A stretch of 64,000 nt of DNA from the NCBI RefSeq assembly GCF_041477585.1, contig NZ_JBGNYA010000001.1, positions 496,001 through 560,000 of the forward strand, in the 5' to 3' direction. The position numbers were made by a program, and so were the translations under genes. Under the pieces are notes generated by a model. The model saw only the letters and a list, made by a program, of their open reading frames with translations. It was not told the DNA's origin and did no database searches. This DNA comes from Halobellus sp. MBLA0158 (GTDB taxonomy: Archaea; Halobacteriota; Halobacteria; Halobacteriales; Haloferacaceae). Shown here in pieces: positions 14,876-24,501 of this stretch; positions within the stretch are counted from its first letter, which is position 1; each line of letters starts with the position of its first letter.

Positions 14876-16666
14876 ATGAGTCAGGTTCCCGAGCGCGACG
14901 CCATCGACCCCGAGTACAAGTGGGACCTCACGGACATCTACCCGGACGACGAGGCCTGGGAGGCGGCCTACGAGGCCGTTTCCGACCGCGTCGACGAGCT
15001 CCGCGAGTACGAGGGCCACGTGACCGACGACCCCGAGACGCTGCTGGAGCTGCTCGAACTCCGCGAGGAGATCCTCCGGGAGGTCTCGAAGGTCACGAGC
15101 TACGCGAGCCTCCGGAGCGCCGAGGACACCCGGAATCAGGAGTACCAGGCGCTCCAGGCGAAGGCCGAGTCGCTGTCGTCGTCGGCGCGCTCTGCGGTCA
15201 GCTACCTCGATCCCGAGATTCAGGAGTTCGACGAGGACGAGGTCGAGGCGTTCATCGACGCCGAGCCCGCCCTCGCCGCGTACGAACACTACTTCGACGA
15301 CGTGTTGCGGACGAAGCCCCACACCCGCTCGGCGGAGGTCGAAGAGCTCCTGGCCGAACTCGGGGAGATCGCGGGCGCGTCCTCCGACATCTACGGGATG
15401 CTCTCGAACGCGGATATGACGTTCCCGACCGTCGAGCGCCCGGACGGCGAATCGGTGGAGATCACCCAGGGCAACTTCACGAAGCTCCAGAAGCACCCCG
15501 ACCGCGACTTCCGCCGCGAGGTCTACGAGTCCTTCTACGAGGAGTGGGCCGACGTCCGCAACGCCGTCGGCACGTCGCTGAAGAACAGCGTGAAGAAGGA
15601 CGTGAAGTACGCCCGAGCGCGGAACTACGACACCGCCCGCCAGGCCGCCCTCGACGGGCCGAACGTCCCGGTCGAGGTCTACGACACGCTCGTCGAGACG
15701 GTCCGGGACAACCTCGACAGCCTCCACCGCCACGCCGAACTCAAGCGGGAGGCCCTCGGCTTCGATGACCTCCGGATGTGGGACCTGTATATGTCGCTGA
15801 CGGGCGACGAGGGACCGGAGATCCCCTACGAGCGGGCGACCGAGTACATCGTCGAGTCGGTGGCGCCGCTCGGCGAGGCCTATCAGTCGCGCGTCCGCGA
15901 GGGGCTCGACGCCCGATGGGTCGACGTCTACGAGAACCGCGGGAAGCGCTCGGGGGCCTTCTCGGCGGGCACCTACGACACCCAGCCGTTCATCCTGATG
16001 AACTACCAGGACGACATCTCCTCGATGTTCACGCTGGCGCACGAGCTGGGCCACTCGCTGCACTCCGAACTCGCGAAGGACGCCCAGCCGTGGCAGTACG
16101 CCGACTATACGATCTTCGTCGCGGAGGTCGCCTCGACGGTCAACGAGACGCTCCTCACGCATCACCTCCTGGAGACCGTCGAGGACGACGATCTCCGGAT
16201 GCACGTCCTCGACGAGTACCTGGAGCGGTTCCGCTCGACGCTCTTCCGACAGACGATGTTCGCGGACTTCGAGCTCCGGATCCACGAGATCGCCGAGGAC
16301 GACGGCGCCCTCACGCCCGACCGCTTCGACGAGCTCTACCGCGACCTGAAGGGGGAGTTCTACGCGCCCGCGGAACTGGACGACCACATCGCCCGCGAGT
16401 GGATGCGGATTCCGCACTTCTACTACAACTACTACGTCTACCAGTACGCGACGGGCATCTCGGCGGCGGTCGCGATCGTCGATCGGATCCTCGACGACGG
16501 CGAGGACGCGGCCGACGCCTACCGCGAGGCGCTGGCGCTCGGCGGCTCGGAGTACCCGATGGACGTGCTCCGGACCGCCGGCGTCGAGATGACCGACTCG
16601 GCGCCGATCGAGTCGGCCATCTCGGTGTACGACGACTACCTCGACCGGATGGCCGAACTGCTCTGA
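14876..16666 (+). CDS. pepF: Oligoendopeptidase F, M3B family
   Basis: A 596-residue zinc peptidase that degrades peptides of roughly 7-17 residues in the cytoplasm. The zinc site HELGH is at residues 389-393 (TLAHELGHSLHSEL), with the third ligand Glu in FVAEVASTVNE about 28 residues later, as in M3 enzymes. Flanking motifs GAFSAGTYDTQPFILMNY and HFYYNYYVYQYATG are family hallmarks. I use ATG 14876 (MSQVPERDAIDPEYKW); a 13-codon extension exists upstream but contains no conserved sequence and overlaps the promoter region. Confidence 0.95.
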   Translation: MSQVPERDAIDPEYKWDLTDIYPDDEAWEAAYEAVSDRVDELREYEGHVTDDPETLLELLELREEILREVSKVTSYASLRSAEDTRNQEYQALQAKAESLSSSARSAVSYLDPEIQEFDEDEVEAFIDAEPALAAYEHYFDDVLRTKPHTRSAEVEELLAELGEIAGASSDIYGMLSNADMTFPTVERPDGESVEITQGNFTKLQKHPDRDFRREVYESFYEEWADVRNAVGTSLKNSVKKDVKYARARNYDTARQAALDGPNVPVEVYDTLVETVRDNLDSLHRHAELKREALGFDDLRMWDLYMSLTGDEGPEIPYERATEYIVESVAPLGEAYQSRVREGLDARWVDVYENRGKRSGAFSAGTYDTQPFILMNYQDDISSMFTLAHELGHSLHSELAKDAQPWQYADYTIFVAEVASTVNETLLTHHLLETVEDDDLRMHVLDEYLERFRSTLFRQTMFADFELRIHEIAEDDGALTPDRFDELYRDLKGEFYAPAELDDHIAREWMRIPHFYYNYYVYQYATGISAAVAIVDRILDDGEDAADAYREALALGGSEYPMDVLRTAGVEMTDSAPIESAISVYDDYLDRMAELL

Positions 16667-16731
16667 GGTCGCGATCCTAAGAGGGTCGCCCCCAACCCAA
16701 GCGGTAAGCCGCTCGCGTCCCCCGATCCGGT

Positions 16732-18120
16732 ATGGACCCGCACCACGCCGCACGCGAGCGCGCGGCGTCGCTGCCGCTCGATGCCCTTTCGACGCGGCTC
16801 GCCGGCGACGTCGTCGTGCCGACCGACGACGGCTACGACGAGGCGCGCCGCGTCTGGAACGGGATGGTGAACGCCTACCCGATGGTCATCGCGTACTGCC
16901 GGTCGGCCGACGACGTCGTCGACTGCGTCGCCTTCGCTCGCGACCACGGTCTCTCCGTGTCGGTTCGGAGCGGCGGTCACAGCGTCTCGGGGGCGTCCGT
17001 CGCGGGGGACCTCGTCGTCGACTGCTCGCGGATGGAGTGGGTCCGCGTCGACCCCGACGCGCGGACGGCACGGGTCGGCCCGGGGGCGACGTGGGGGACG
17101 GTCGACCGCGCGACGCAGTCGGTCGGACTCGCGACGCCCGGCGGTGTCTACTCCGAGACGGGCGTCGCGGGGCTCACGCTCGGCGGCGGCACCGGCTACC
17201 TCTCGCCGAAGCACGGATTCACGGCTGACAATCTCCGTGCCGTCGACGTCGTCACCGGATCGGGCGAGCGCATCACCGCGGACGCAGAGCGCAACGCGGA
17301 TCTCCTCTGGGCCGCCCGCGGCGGCGGCACCGTCGGCGTCGTCACGGCCTTCGAGTTCGAGCTCCACCCGCTCGATCACGACATCGCCTACGCCGAGTCG
17401 TGGCTGCCGCTCGACGAGGCGGACGCGACGCTCGCCGCGTACCGCTCGTATCAGCGGACCGCGCCCGCCGAGTCCTGCATCTTCCCGTACTTCGATACGG
17501 TGCCATCGACGGCCGCGTTCCCGAGCGAGCGACGCGGCGACCCGGCGTTGGTCCTCGCGGGCGTCTACGCCGGCGCGCCGGAACACGCTCGCGAGGGGCT
17601 CGGCCCCGTTGTCGACCACGACGCGGCGTTCGCGTCGTCGTTCGAGACGATGTCGTACCTGGAGCTCCAGACGATGATGGACGACGACTTCCCCGCGGGC
17701 CGGCGCTACTACTGGAAGTCGGTCCCGCTCGCGACGCTCGAAGACGGGGCTATCGAGACGTTGCGGGACGCGGCCGAGCGTGCGCCCTCGTCGCTGTCGA
17801 CGATCGTCCTCTGGCCGATGCACGGCGCAGTCTCGGAGGCCGAGGCCGACACGAGCCCCGTCGTCGGTCGCGACGCGGCGGTCGTCGCGAACGTCGAGGC
17901 CGCGTGGGACGATCCGCTGGCGACCGAGCGGACCGTCGAATGGGTTCGCGAGACCTGTCGGGAACTCCGGGCGGATGCGTCGCTCGCGGGAACGCTTCCG
18001 AACTTCGCGGGCGGCAGCGACCCCGACGCCGACGACGTGTACGCGGGGAACGCGGCGCGGCTTCGGGAGGTCCGGGAGCGGTACGATCCGGACGGGATCT
18101 TCACTCACGAGCGCGAGTGA
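16732..18120 (+). CDS. FAD-binding oxidoreductase, berberine-bridge/PCMH type
   Basis: A 462-residue flavoprotein. The PCMH FAD domain shows SVRSGGHSVSG with His83, the position that carries covalent 8-alpha FAD in this family, and AGLTLGGGTGYLSPKHGFTADNL (about 144-166). The second FAD-linking cysteine of bicovalent members is not seen at the usual position, so a single covalent link is likely. The C-terminus has a BBE domain (DDVYAGNAARLREVRERYDPDGIF), complete. Substrates of haloarchaeal members are mostly unknown; oxidation of sugars or other alcohols is typical. No signal peptide. Confidence 0.9.
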   Translation: MDPHHAARERAASLPLDALSTRLAGDVVVPTDDGYDEARRVWNGMVNAYPMVIAYCRSADDVVDCVAFARDHGLSVSVRSGGHSVSGASVAGDLVVDCSRMEWVRVDPDARTARVGPGATWGTVDRATQSVGLATPGGVYSETGVAGLTLGGGTGYLSPKHGFTADNLRAVDVVTGSGERITADAERNADLLWAARGGGTVGVVTAFEFELHPLDHDIAYAESWLPLDEADATLAAYRSYQRTAPAESCIFPYFDTVPSTAAFPSERRGDPALVLAGVYAGAPEHAREGLGPVVDHDAAFASSFETMSYLELQTMMDDDFPAGRRYYWKSVPLATLEDGAIETLRDAAERAPSSLSTIVLWPMHGAVSEAEADTSPVVGRDAAVVANVEAAWDDPLATERTVEWVRETCRELRADASLAGTLPNFAGGSDPDADDVYAGNAARLREVRERYDPDGIFTHERE

Positions 18121-18151
18121 GCGGAGCGACAGCTAGTGGTGGCGTCGTATG

Positions 18152-18290
18152 GCGAACAGTCGGCACCTGATTTCCGAACCGCTCCCCGCGCCGACGTGCC
18201 GAGCGACCGCGGCCCGACGCGGAGCGTCTCTCAGATCACGGCGGCGTTGGCCGCGGCTTCGCACATAAACGCCCGCCTCCGACTCGTCGT
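18152..18290 (+). repeat. Intergenic repeat element E1
   Basis: Similar to 54091-54230 in the same orientation. Both start with GCGAACAG, have a GC-rich hairpin-capable core (CGCGCCG paired with a CG-rich partner about 20 bases later), then align without gaps for 46 bases up to an ATAA. E1 lies just past the FAD oxidoreductase gene, E2 just past another gene. No coding potential is evident. Possible structured RNA, promoter remnant or dispersed repeat. Confidence 0.45.
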
Positions 18291-18362
18291 GAAGGCGGGA
18301 TCCGGACCGCCCGGCAGAGCCGTAGCCGACAGTATAAGTGAACCGACGCCCAATCCGATGGT

Positions 18363-19445
18363 ATGAATCATCGGACACTGGGCGATTCCGACGTGGAAGT
18401 GAGCGAAGTCGGGTTCGGCGCGTGGGTCGTTGGCACCGACTGGTGGGGCGATCGGACTCGGGACGACGCGATCGGGATGCTCCACCACGCGATCGAGGAG
18501 GGCATCACCTACTTCGACACCGGCGACGTGTACGGCCACGGCGAGAGCGAGGAGGTCCTCGGCGAGGCCCTCGCGGACTACCGCGAGGAGGTCACCGTCG
18601 CCACGAAGGTCGGCTACGACTTCTACAATCACCCGCAGGCCGGCCACGGCGAACTCCCGAAGGAGATCACCGGCGAGTGGATCCGTTCGGCGACCGAAAA
18701 GAGCCTCGATCGGCTGGATATGGAGTACGTCGACGTCCTCCAGCTGCACAACGCCAACGTCGACGAGGTCGACGAGGACGTGCTCGAAACCCTCGACGAG
18801 CTCCGCGAGGAGGGCCTCGTCCGCGCGGTCGGCTGGGCGCTCGGCCCCTCGATCGGCTGGCTCGCCGAGGGAGATATGGCGATCGAAGCGGAGTTCGACT
18901 CCGTCCAGCTGGTCTGGAACCTCTTCGAGCAGGAGGTCGGCAACCACTTCCTGGAGACCATCGAGGAGACGGGCTCTTCCACGAGCCTGATCCCCCGCGT
19001 GCCCCACTCGTCGGGCCTCCTGAACGAACAGGTGACGCCCGAGACCGGTCACGACCTCGACGACCACCGCGGCTTCCGCCCCGACGCCTGGTACGAGACG
19101 GGCTGGGAGAAGATCGAGTCCCTCCGCTTCCTCGAACGCGACGGCGAGCGCACGATGGGTCAGGCCGCCATCGCGTATCTCCTCTCCCACGATCCGGTCG
19201 CGACCGTGACGCCGACCTTCCACACGAAGGAGGACATCACCGCGTGGGCGGCCGCCTCGGAGGTCCCGAAGCTCACAGACGAGGAGTTGGCCCGCGTCGC
19301 CGACCTCTACGAGACGAACTTCGGCGTCGACCGCGACGACGGGATGGACGAGCTCCGCTCGTCGGTCGGCGGCGAGGACATCCGGGCGGCGGGTATCGAC
19401 AAGCGGGCGACGAGCGGCCCGCGGAACACGGCCTCGTCGGACTGA
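18363..19445 (+). CDS. Aldo/keto reductase
   Basis: A 360-residue NAD(P)-dependent oxidoreductase of the TIM-barrel family that reduces aldehydes or ketones. Catalytic tetrad candidates are Asp52 and Tyr57 (YFDTGDVYGHGESEEVLG), Lys82 (VATKVGYDF) and His129 (VLQLHNAN). The C-terminal coenzyme region (about 260-300, with TVTPTFHTKEDI) is present. A TATA-like AGTATAAGTG lies about 25 bp before the start. A GTG-initiated small membrane gene begins one base after its stop, so the two are probably one transcript. Confidence 0.92.
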   Translation: MNHRTLGDSDVEVSEVGFGAWVVGTDWWGDRTRDDAIGMLHHAIEEGITYFDTGDVYGHGESEEVLGEALADYREEVTVATKVGYDFYNHPQAGHGELPKEITGEWIRSATEKSLDRLDMEYVDVLQLHNANVDEVDEDVLETLDELREEGLVRAVGWALGPSIGWLAEGDMAIEAEFDSVQLVWNLFEQEVGNHFLETIEETGSSTSLIPRVPHSSGLLNEQVTPETGHDLDDHRGFRPDAWYETGWEKIESLRFLERDGERTMGQAAIAYLLSHDPVATVTPTFHTKEDITAWAAASEVPKLTDEELARVADLYETNFGVDRDDGMDELRSSVGGEDIRAAGIDKRATSGPRNTASSD

Positions 19446-19446
19446 C

Positions 19447-19629
19447 GTGCGCGGTTTCACTCCGAGCCGACGCGCGGCGTTCGCCGCGCTGACGGCGGTC
19501 GCCCACCTCGCGCTGACCGCGTGGGTCCGCCGCGACGCCCGCGAGCGCGGGACGGACCCGTTCCCCTGGGACGTCCTGACGCTCTTGACCGGCGTCGCCG
19601 GCGCACTCGCGTACCGCCGGCGCCGCTGA
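19447..19629 (+). CDS. Small membrane protein, 60 aa
   Basis: GTG start one base after the aldo/keto reductase stop. The 60 residues contain one clear hydrophobic segment (about 11-25, AFAALTAVAHLALTAWV) and a second weaker one (about 40-54, DVLTLLTGVAGALAY) before an RRRR end, giving a probable helical hairpin with the basic tail in the cytoplasm. No family recognised. Translational coupling to the reductase is likely from spacing. Confidence 0.55.
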   Translation: MRGFTPSRRAAFAALTAVAHLALTAWVRRDARERGTDPFPWDVLTLLTGVAGALAYRRRR

Positions 19630-19702
19630 GCGTCGACGCGAACGCTGCGTCGGGGGACGCCCCCACCGAACTTACTTTTCCTCCGACACACAACTCGGCG
19701 CT

Positions 19703-20203
19703 ATGACGGTCCTCCACCGCCTCGGAACGCGGCTCTCCGCGTACGTCGCCGCCGTCGCGCGGAGCCCTCCCCTGTTCGGCCTCGTCGTCGGGCTCTGGAT
19801 CGCCGTGCTGTCGGCGTTCACGCTCGCGAATCCGCTGATAGCGTTCCTCGTCACCGCCCCGACCGCGATGCTCTTCTGGTACGGCGTGCTGTACGCGTCC
19901 GACCGCCTCCGCGGCACCGACGCCGGCGAGTCGACGCCGTTAGCGTCGGCGGACACGCAGCGATCCGAGGCCGACTCGGCCTCTGGACGGCTGGGCGGGC
20001 TCTTCGGCGGCGACGACCGCGACGACGCCCCGACCGAAGAGCGCGCGATCCAGCGCCTCCGCACCCGGTACGCCGAGGGCGAGATCGACCACGAGGAGTT
20101 CGAGCGCCGCCTGGAGGCGCTCGTCGAGACCGAGGGACTGCTCGACGGGTCGGGCGACGACCGCGCTGCAGACCGCGAGCGATCGGTCGCCCGCGAGCGC
20201 TGA
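19703..20203 (+). CDS. SHOCT-domain membrane protein
   Basis: A 166-residue protein with two hydrophobic segments near residues 22-40 and 44-65, a variable Ser/Asp-rich linker, and a C-terminal SHOCT motif (about 112-140, AIQRLRTRYAEGEIDHEEFERRLEAL). SHOCT motifs mediate oligomerisation in many haloarchaeal membrane proteins. It could associate with other SHOCT proteins at the membrane. The function is unknown. Confidence 0.78.
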   Translation: MTVLHRLGTRLSAYVAAVARSPPLFGLVVGLWIAVLSAFTLANPLIAFLVTAPTAMLFWYGVLYASDRLRGTDAGESTPLASADTQRSEADSASGRLGGLFGGDDRDDAPTEERAIQRLRTRYAEGEIDHEEFERRLEALVETEGLLDGSGDDRAADRERSVARER

Positions 20204-20289
20204 GTACCCCTCCGTTTCGCTTCGAAACCACGCGACGGCGACGCGTCTGACGCTGGAGTCGCAGCCGACGAAGAACGGTTCGCTGAGGG

Positions 20290-21804
20290 TTACGCCAGGA
20301 AGACGTGTCGCGGCCGGTCCGCGAGGACGTCGCGACCCCACTTGACGGTCTCGCTGAACTCCTCGGAGCGGAAGAACGCCATCGCGTTCTCGCGGGCGTC
20401 CCACTGGCTGGCGATGAACATGTCGTTCTCGTCTTCGACGTTCACCATCAGGTCCGTGTCCTGGTGGCCCTCCATTTCGGCGAGGAGGCCCTCGACCTCG
20501 TCGAACGTCTCGTGGAAGTCCTCGCGGAACTCCGGTTTCACCGTGTAGAACATCCCCATCGTCCCGAAGCCCGAGCCGGACTCCTCGCCGGCGCGGGCGA
20601 CGATCCCGGGGAGGTCCGAGAGGAATCCCGCCGCGGTTTCGGCGGCCGACTGGGTGTCCCAGATGCTCACGACGGCGCTGCGGTCACGGTTTCGGGCCTC
20701 GTAGACGGCCGTCTTGACGTGCGTGCCGTAGTGCTCGAAGTTGCCCCGGAGCCCTTCGACCTCGTCGAACAGCTCGTCGGTCTCGGCCTCCGAGTAGAGG
20801 ACCGTCGCGTAGACGTCCTCGCCGTGGGGCTGGCCGGCGTAGATGTCCATATCCGCCAGCGCCTCGCGGATGTCGACGTCCTCGTCGTCGGCGTCGTCGG
20901 CGTCGGCGGAGTCGTCGCCGTGGGCGTGCTCGTGGTCGCCGCCGTGCCCGTGTGCGTCGCCCGAACCGTGCTCGTGTCCGTGACCGTGGCCCTCACCGTG
21001 CGGGTGGCCGGACTCGTCGCCGTCGCTCGTCGGCACGGTTTCGCCCTCCAGGTACGCGCCGAGGTCCGCGGGCGGGAAGCGCCGGCCGACGTAGAACTGG
21101 CCGAACTCCCCGTACTTCGAGGAGACCTCGTCGAAGCGCATGTCGTAGACGATGTCCTTGATGTGTGTCGGCTCGTCCGAAAAGAGCGTCACGCCCCACT
21201 CGTAGTCGTCGAAGCCGACCGACGAGGAGATGACCTGCTTGATCTTTCCGGCGTAGGCCTTGCCGGTCTCGGCGTGGGTCTCCATCATGTCCGCGCGCTC
21301 TTCGAAGTCGAGGTCGTACCAGTTGTGCTCCTCCCCGCGGCGCTTCGACATCGGGTAGAAGGAGACGTACTCGCCGTCGGGGATGTCGGGCGTCAGTTTG
21401 CCCTCCATGTACTCCCGGAGCCGGTCCTCGACCGACTCGGGGTCCTCGAAGTACTCCGGCGTGGAGTACCCCGAGATCTCGGTCACGGAGACGTATGAGG
21501 TCGGCTGTGCTGTGAACGCTGCGAGAGCGGTCTGCTCGAACTGGCGCTCCGCCCTGGAGAGGTCGTCGAGCGTCGGCCGGAAGTGGACGACGAGCAGGTC
21601 GGCCTTGTGGCCGAGGACCGAGAAGACGGCCGAGTCGCCCTCCTCGGCGTCTGTGACCTCCTCGTGGCGGCGGAGGTATTCGGTCCCCTCTGCGATCGCG
21701 CGGTCCCGCTCGTGCTCGGGCGCGTCGCGCCACCCGTCCCAGTCGACGGTGCGGAAGTCGTGCAGCACGAACCAGCCCTCGTCTGTCGGTGGGGCCTCAG
21801 GCAT
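20290..21804 (-). CDS. pitA: PitA-type fusion: chlorite dismutase/HemQ-like plus antibiotic biosynthesis monooxygenase domain
   Basis: A 504-residue haloarchaeal fusion. Residues about 1-240 are a chlorite-dismutase-like heme-binding domain (WFVLHDFRTVDW, then YVSFYPMSKRRGEEHNWYDL, and a proximal histidine candidate in MMETHAETGKAY); the family includes HemQ, which makes heme b from coproheme. A His/Gly/Glu-rich linker follows (about 250-295). Two ferredoxin-like ABM modules occupy about 305-504 (ATVLYSEAETDELFDEV and GMFYTVKPEFREDFHETF). The fusion is known as PitA in Haloferax. The linker could bind metal. A heme-synthesis role is the best guess. Confidence 0.85.
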   Translation of the reverse strand: MPEAPPTDEGWFVLHDFRTVDWDGWRDAPEHERDRAIAEGTEYLRRHEEVTDAEEGDSAVFSVLGHKADLLVVHFRPTLDDLSRAERQFEQTALAAFTAQPTSYVSVTEISGYSTPEYFEDPESVEDRLREYMEGKLTPDIPDGEYVSFYPMSKRRGEEHNWYDLDFEERADMMETHAETGKAYAGKIKQVISSSVGFDDYEWGVTLFSDEPTHIKDIVYDMRFDEVSSKYGEFGQFYVGRRFPPADLGAYLEGETVPTSDGDESGHPHGEGHGHGHEHGSGDAHGHGGDHEHAHGDDSADADDADDEDVDIREALADMDIYAGQPHGEDVYATVLYSEAETDELFDEVEGLRGNFEHYGTHVKTAVYEARNRDRSAVVSIWDTQSAAETAAGFLSDLPGIVARAGEESGSGFGTMGMFYTVKPEFREDFHETFDEVEGLLAEMEGHQDTDLMVNVEDENDMFIASQWDARENAMAFFRSEEFSETVKWGRDVLADRPRHVFLA

Positions 21805-21888
21805 AGGATCCGGTAGGGACGCCTCCCGTATGGGCGTTGCGAGTCGTTCTCGGGCCGCGGGAATCGAACCGCTCGACGGCGGCCGCGA

Positions 21889-23703
21889 CTACCCGCCGAG
21901 GACCGTCGGCCCGAAGACCAACAGCAGCAGCGAGGCCAGCATCGTCAGGCCGATCCCGGTCGTGATCGTGGTCACGACCCGGTCCCGGTCCGCGATGGGC
22001 AGCCGGGAGACGACCGCCTCGACGCTCGCCCGGAGGATCCGACCGCCGTCGAGCGGGTAGCCCGGGATGCAGTTGAACAGACCCAACTGGAGGTTGATCC
22101 AGGCCGTCCAGAAGGCGACGTTCGCGAGCAGGAACACGCCCGATCCGAGGAAGCCGAGCGGCCCGGCGACGGCGTAGAAGTTGGACACGCTCCCGGTGAA
22201 GCCGGGGAAGTTCGGGATGCCCAGGACGAGCGACGCGAGCGGCAGCACGAGGGAGACGTACACCGTCGCCAGCGGCGACTCGCCGATCGCGCCCGACAGG
22301 CCGGAGGCGTCGGGGCCGCCGTCGCCGCCGAGGAGTTCGAGGTACGTGCCGGCGGGGTAGGACTGCACGCCGAAGTCGGTGAGGAGCAGCCCGCTCGTCC
22401 CCGGGAAGATGTTGACGCCGAGGAAGCCGTTGCCGTCCTGTGGGTTCTCCCCGAGCGTCACGTCGTAGGTCTCGACCGAGCCGTCGTGATAGACCTCCAC
22501 CGGGACCGTCTCGCCCGGCGCGGTCCCGTCGAGGACGCGAGTGAGCTCCGTCGAGGAGACCACGCGCCGGCCGTCGATCGCGGTCACGATCACGCCCGGC
22601 TCAGTCGGCGCGCCGGCCTGCGCGAGGGGCCCGTCCGCGACGACGCGGGTCAGGTAGGCGCCGACCGGGATCGTGACGGTCCCGCGGTCGGTCGTGAGCC
22701 GCGCGAAGCGGTCCTCGCCGACGGCCTCGGCGAAGCCGGTGCGGGTGTAGACCGCCGTGCCGTTCACCCGCGTGACGCCGATCGGATCGCTCCCGACGCT
22801 GATGTTCGCCGGGTTGCCGGCGACCGAGCCCGCGACGATCAGCGACCGCTCGACGTCGACCGTCCGACGCGCGCGGTCGGCGGCGCTCTCGCCGCCGTCG
22901 ACTTCGACCGTGACGGTCCGCGCGTCGGTGCCGAGCAGGGCGGCGTCGAGCGAACTCTCGTTGCCGACCGGCACGCCCCCGACGGCGGTGATCCGATCGC
23001 CCTGTCCGATGCCCGCCTCCGCGGCCGGCGAGCCGTCGTAGGCGCCCTGCACGGCCATCCCGGAGGCGACGCCGATGCTCCCGATGATCGGCCCGAAGAG
23101 CAGGGCGAACGCGACGAAGGTGACGAAGAAGTTGTTCGTGACGCCCGCGGCGAACATCCGCGTCCGGCCGCCCCTGTCGGCGTTCCGCTGGCTCTCCTCG
23201 TCCGGCTGGACGAACGCGCCGAGCGGAATGATGGTGAAGAGGAAGACTCCCATCGACTCGATGTCGATGTCCTCGACGCGACAGAGGATCCCGTGGCCGC
23301 CCTCGTGGACGACGAGGCCGACGAGCAGACCGAAGACGATCTCCGGCGCGACAGACAGCGGCAGGAAGTCGTTGACGCCGGGGATGACGAGGAAGTTCTG
23401 CGGCTGATTCACCTGCGAGGGCGCCGGGGGGTTCCGCGCGATGGCGATCCCCTGGACGAGCAGGAAGAGGAACATCCCCGCCATGATGACGAGCGCGGCG
23501 CCGACGCCGAGGTTCGTCCACGCGCGCCAGAAGCGCTTCGGCGTCGCGATCCAGTCGATGAAGTCGCGGCCGCGCTTGGTGTGTATGGTCGTGAACGGCC
23601 CGCGGATCCGCACCGAGTCCGGGAGCAGGCCGCGCTGTGAGAGGAAAAACGTCGCCATCGAGTACGCGGCGAGGCCGACGAGTACCCACAGAAGCGTGTT
23701 CAT
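21889..23703 (-). CDS. Site-2 protease, M50, with PDZ domains
   Basis: A 604-residue integral membrane metalloprotease that cuts membrane-embedded substrates. The zinc motif HEGGH is at residues 133-137 in LVVHEGGHGILC; the third ligand Asp552 is in NCIPGYPLDGGRI near the C-terminus. Between them is a large insert with two PDZ-like modules (about 195-260 with GSPAAEAGIGQGDRI, and about 335-420 with GPLAQAGAPTEPGVIVTAIDG). About six to eight membrane segments. Members of this type process regulators or signal-peptide remnants. Alone on the minus strand. Confidence 0.92.
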   Translation of the reverse strand: MNTLLWVLVGLAAYSMATFFLSQRGLLPDSVRIRGPFTTIHTKRGRDFIDWIATPKRFWRAWTNLGVGAALVIMAGMFLFLLVQGIAIARNPPAPSQVNQPQNFLVIPGVNDFLPLSVAPEIVFGLLVGLVVHEGGHGILCRVEDIDIESMGVFLFTIIPLGAFVQPDEESQRNADRGGRTRMFAAGVTNNFFVTFVAFALLFGPIIGSIGVASGMAVQGAYDGSPAAEAGIGQGDRITAVGGVPVGNESSLDAALLGTDARTVTVEVDGGESAADRARRTVDVERSLIVAGSVAGNPANISVGSDPIGVTRVNGTAVYTRTGFAEAVGEDRFARLTTDRGTVTIPVGAYLTRVVADGPLAQAGAPTEPGVIVTAIDGRRVVSSTELTRVLDGTAPGETVPVEVYHDGSVETYDVTLGENPQDGNGFLGVNIFPGTSGLLLTDFGVQSYPAGTYLELLGGDGGPDASGLSGAIGESPLATVYVSLVLPLASLVLGIPNFPGFTGSVSNFYAVAGPLGFLGSGVFLLANVAFWTAWINLQLGLFNCIPGYPLDGGRILRASVEAVVSRLPIADRDRVVTTITTGIGLTMLASLLLLVFGPTVLGG

Positions 23704-23873
23704 CGTCCGATTCGAAGTGGCGGGCGCGGAAATGTGTTATTACCCACCTCGTCCTGGGGACGGCTCCCGCCCACTCCGCTCGCGACGGTCGAGCGTGCTA
23801 TGCGGAGCGGCGTACAGCCCCGAACGGCAGTCTTACGGTCTCCGACGGAGCAGAGGAGCGACAGCCGAGCCCG

Positions 23874-24074
23874 TCACACGTCGAATCCGTTCCGCCTGAG
23901 CGCTTCCGCCAGCTCGCCGTCGGGCTCTGCGGAGAACTCGACCAGCGACGACTCCGGCCGCGTCGTCGTGTACAGATCGGAGTCGATGTTGTCCGGAATC
24001 TCGTTCGCGTGCGTCTTATCGACGACTGCAACCGTTATCTTCGGTCCCGTGTTCGCGTCTTTCGACTCACTCAT
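23874..24074 (-). CDS. Small hypothetical protein, 66 aa
   Basis: I start at ATG 24074 (MSESKDANTGPKITVAVV) rather than further upstream, because the extension runs through the promoter region of the opposite-strand gene and is Ser/Thr-rich shadow sequence. The acidic 66-residue product has ITVAVVDKTHANEIPDNIDSD and ends in a short predicted helix AEALRRNGFDV. Its size and charge resemble small haloarchaeal regulatory or output-domain proteins, but I do not recognise a family. Divergent from the membrane-protein gene at 24184. Confidence 0.55.
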   Translation of the reverse strand: MSESKDANTGPKITVAVVDKTHANEIPDNIDSDLYTTTRPESSLVEFSAEPDGELAEALRRNGFDV

Positions 24075-24183
24075 CGATCGGATATACGGGCGAGGGACGT
24101 TTGGCCTTTGGCATTCGGGTGTGGGATCCAGCGACGCGCCGGCCTGCTTCCTAAGTGGCTCCAGACGGGAACTGGGCGATGCG

Positions 24184-24408
24184 ATGGACGAAGCACTCGA
24201 AGTCGTCGACGTCGTGGCCGACTCGGGGCTGGAAGGCGTCGTGACCTGGCTGCTGCGTCTGCTCGGACTCGTCGCCCTCGTCGCGGGCGTCGGGCTCTGG
24301 CTCCTCACCGAGATGGGGCTGCTCTGGCTTCCGGCCCTCCTGATCCTCGTCGGACTCGTCCTGCTCGTCGCGCCCAGCATCCTCCTCGTGGTGGCGGAAT
24401 TCGCGTAG
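24184..24408 (+). CDS. Small two-helix membrane protein, 74 aa
   Basis: ATG 24184 gives 74 residues: a short acidic N-terminus (MDEALEVVDVVADSG) followed by two strongly hydrophobic segments, about 25-45 (WLLRLLGLVALVAGVGLWLL) and 49-72. Helical hairpin in the membrane, no charged catalytic residues. No family recognised. It lies 93 bp before the LURP-one-like gene on the same strand. Confidence 0.6.
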   Translation: MDEALEVVDVVADSGLEGVVTWLLRLLGLVALVAGVGLWLLTEMGLLWLPALLILVGLVLLVAPSILLVVAEFA

Positions 24409-24501
24409 GTCCGATTGAGGAGTCGACCGACGACTCGACGAACGGACGACCCGACGACCCGACGAACAACCCTTTTGCCGATGCCGACCCACACCTCGTA
24501 G

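Noticed and set aside
21850-21880. GGGAATCGAACC-like sequence resembling a tRNA T-arm
   Set aside because: No acceptor, anticodon or D-arm can be built around it; it is an isolated match in a GC-rich spacer.
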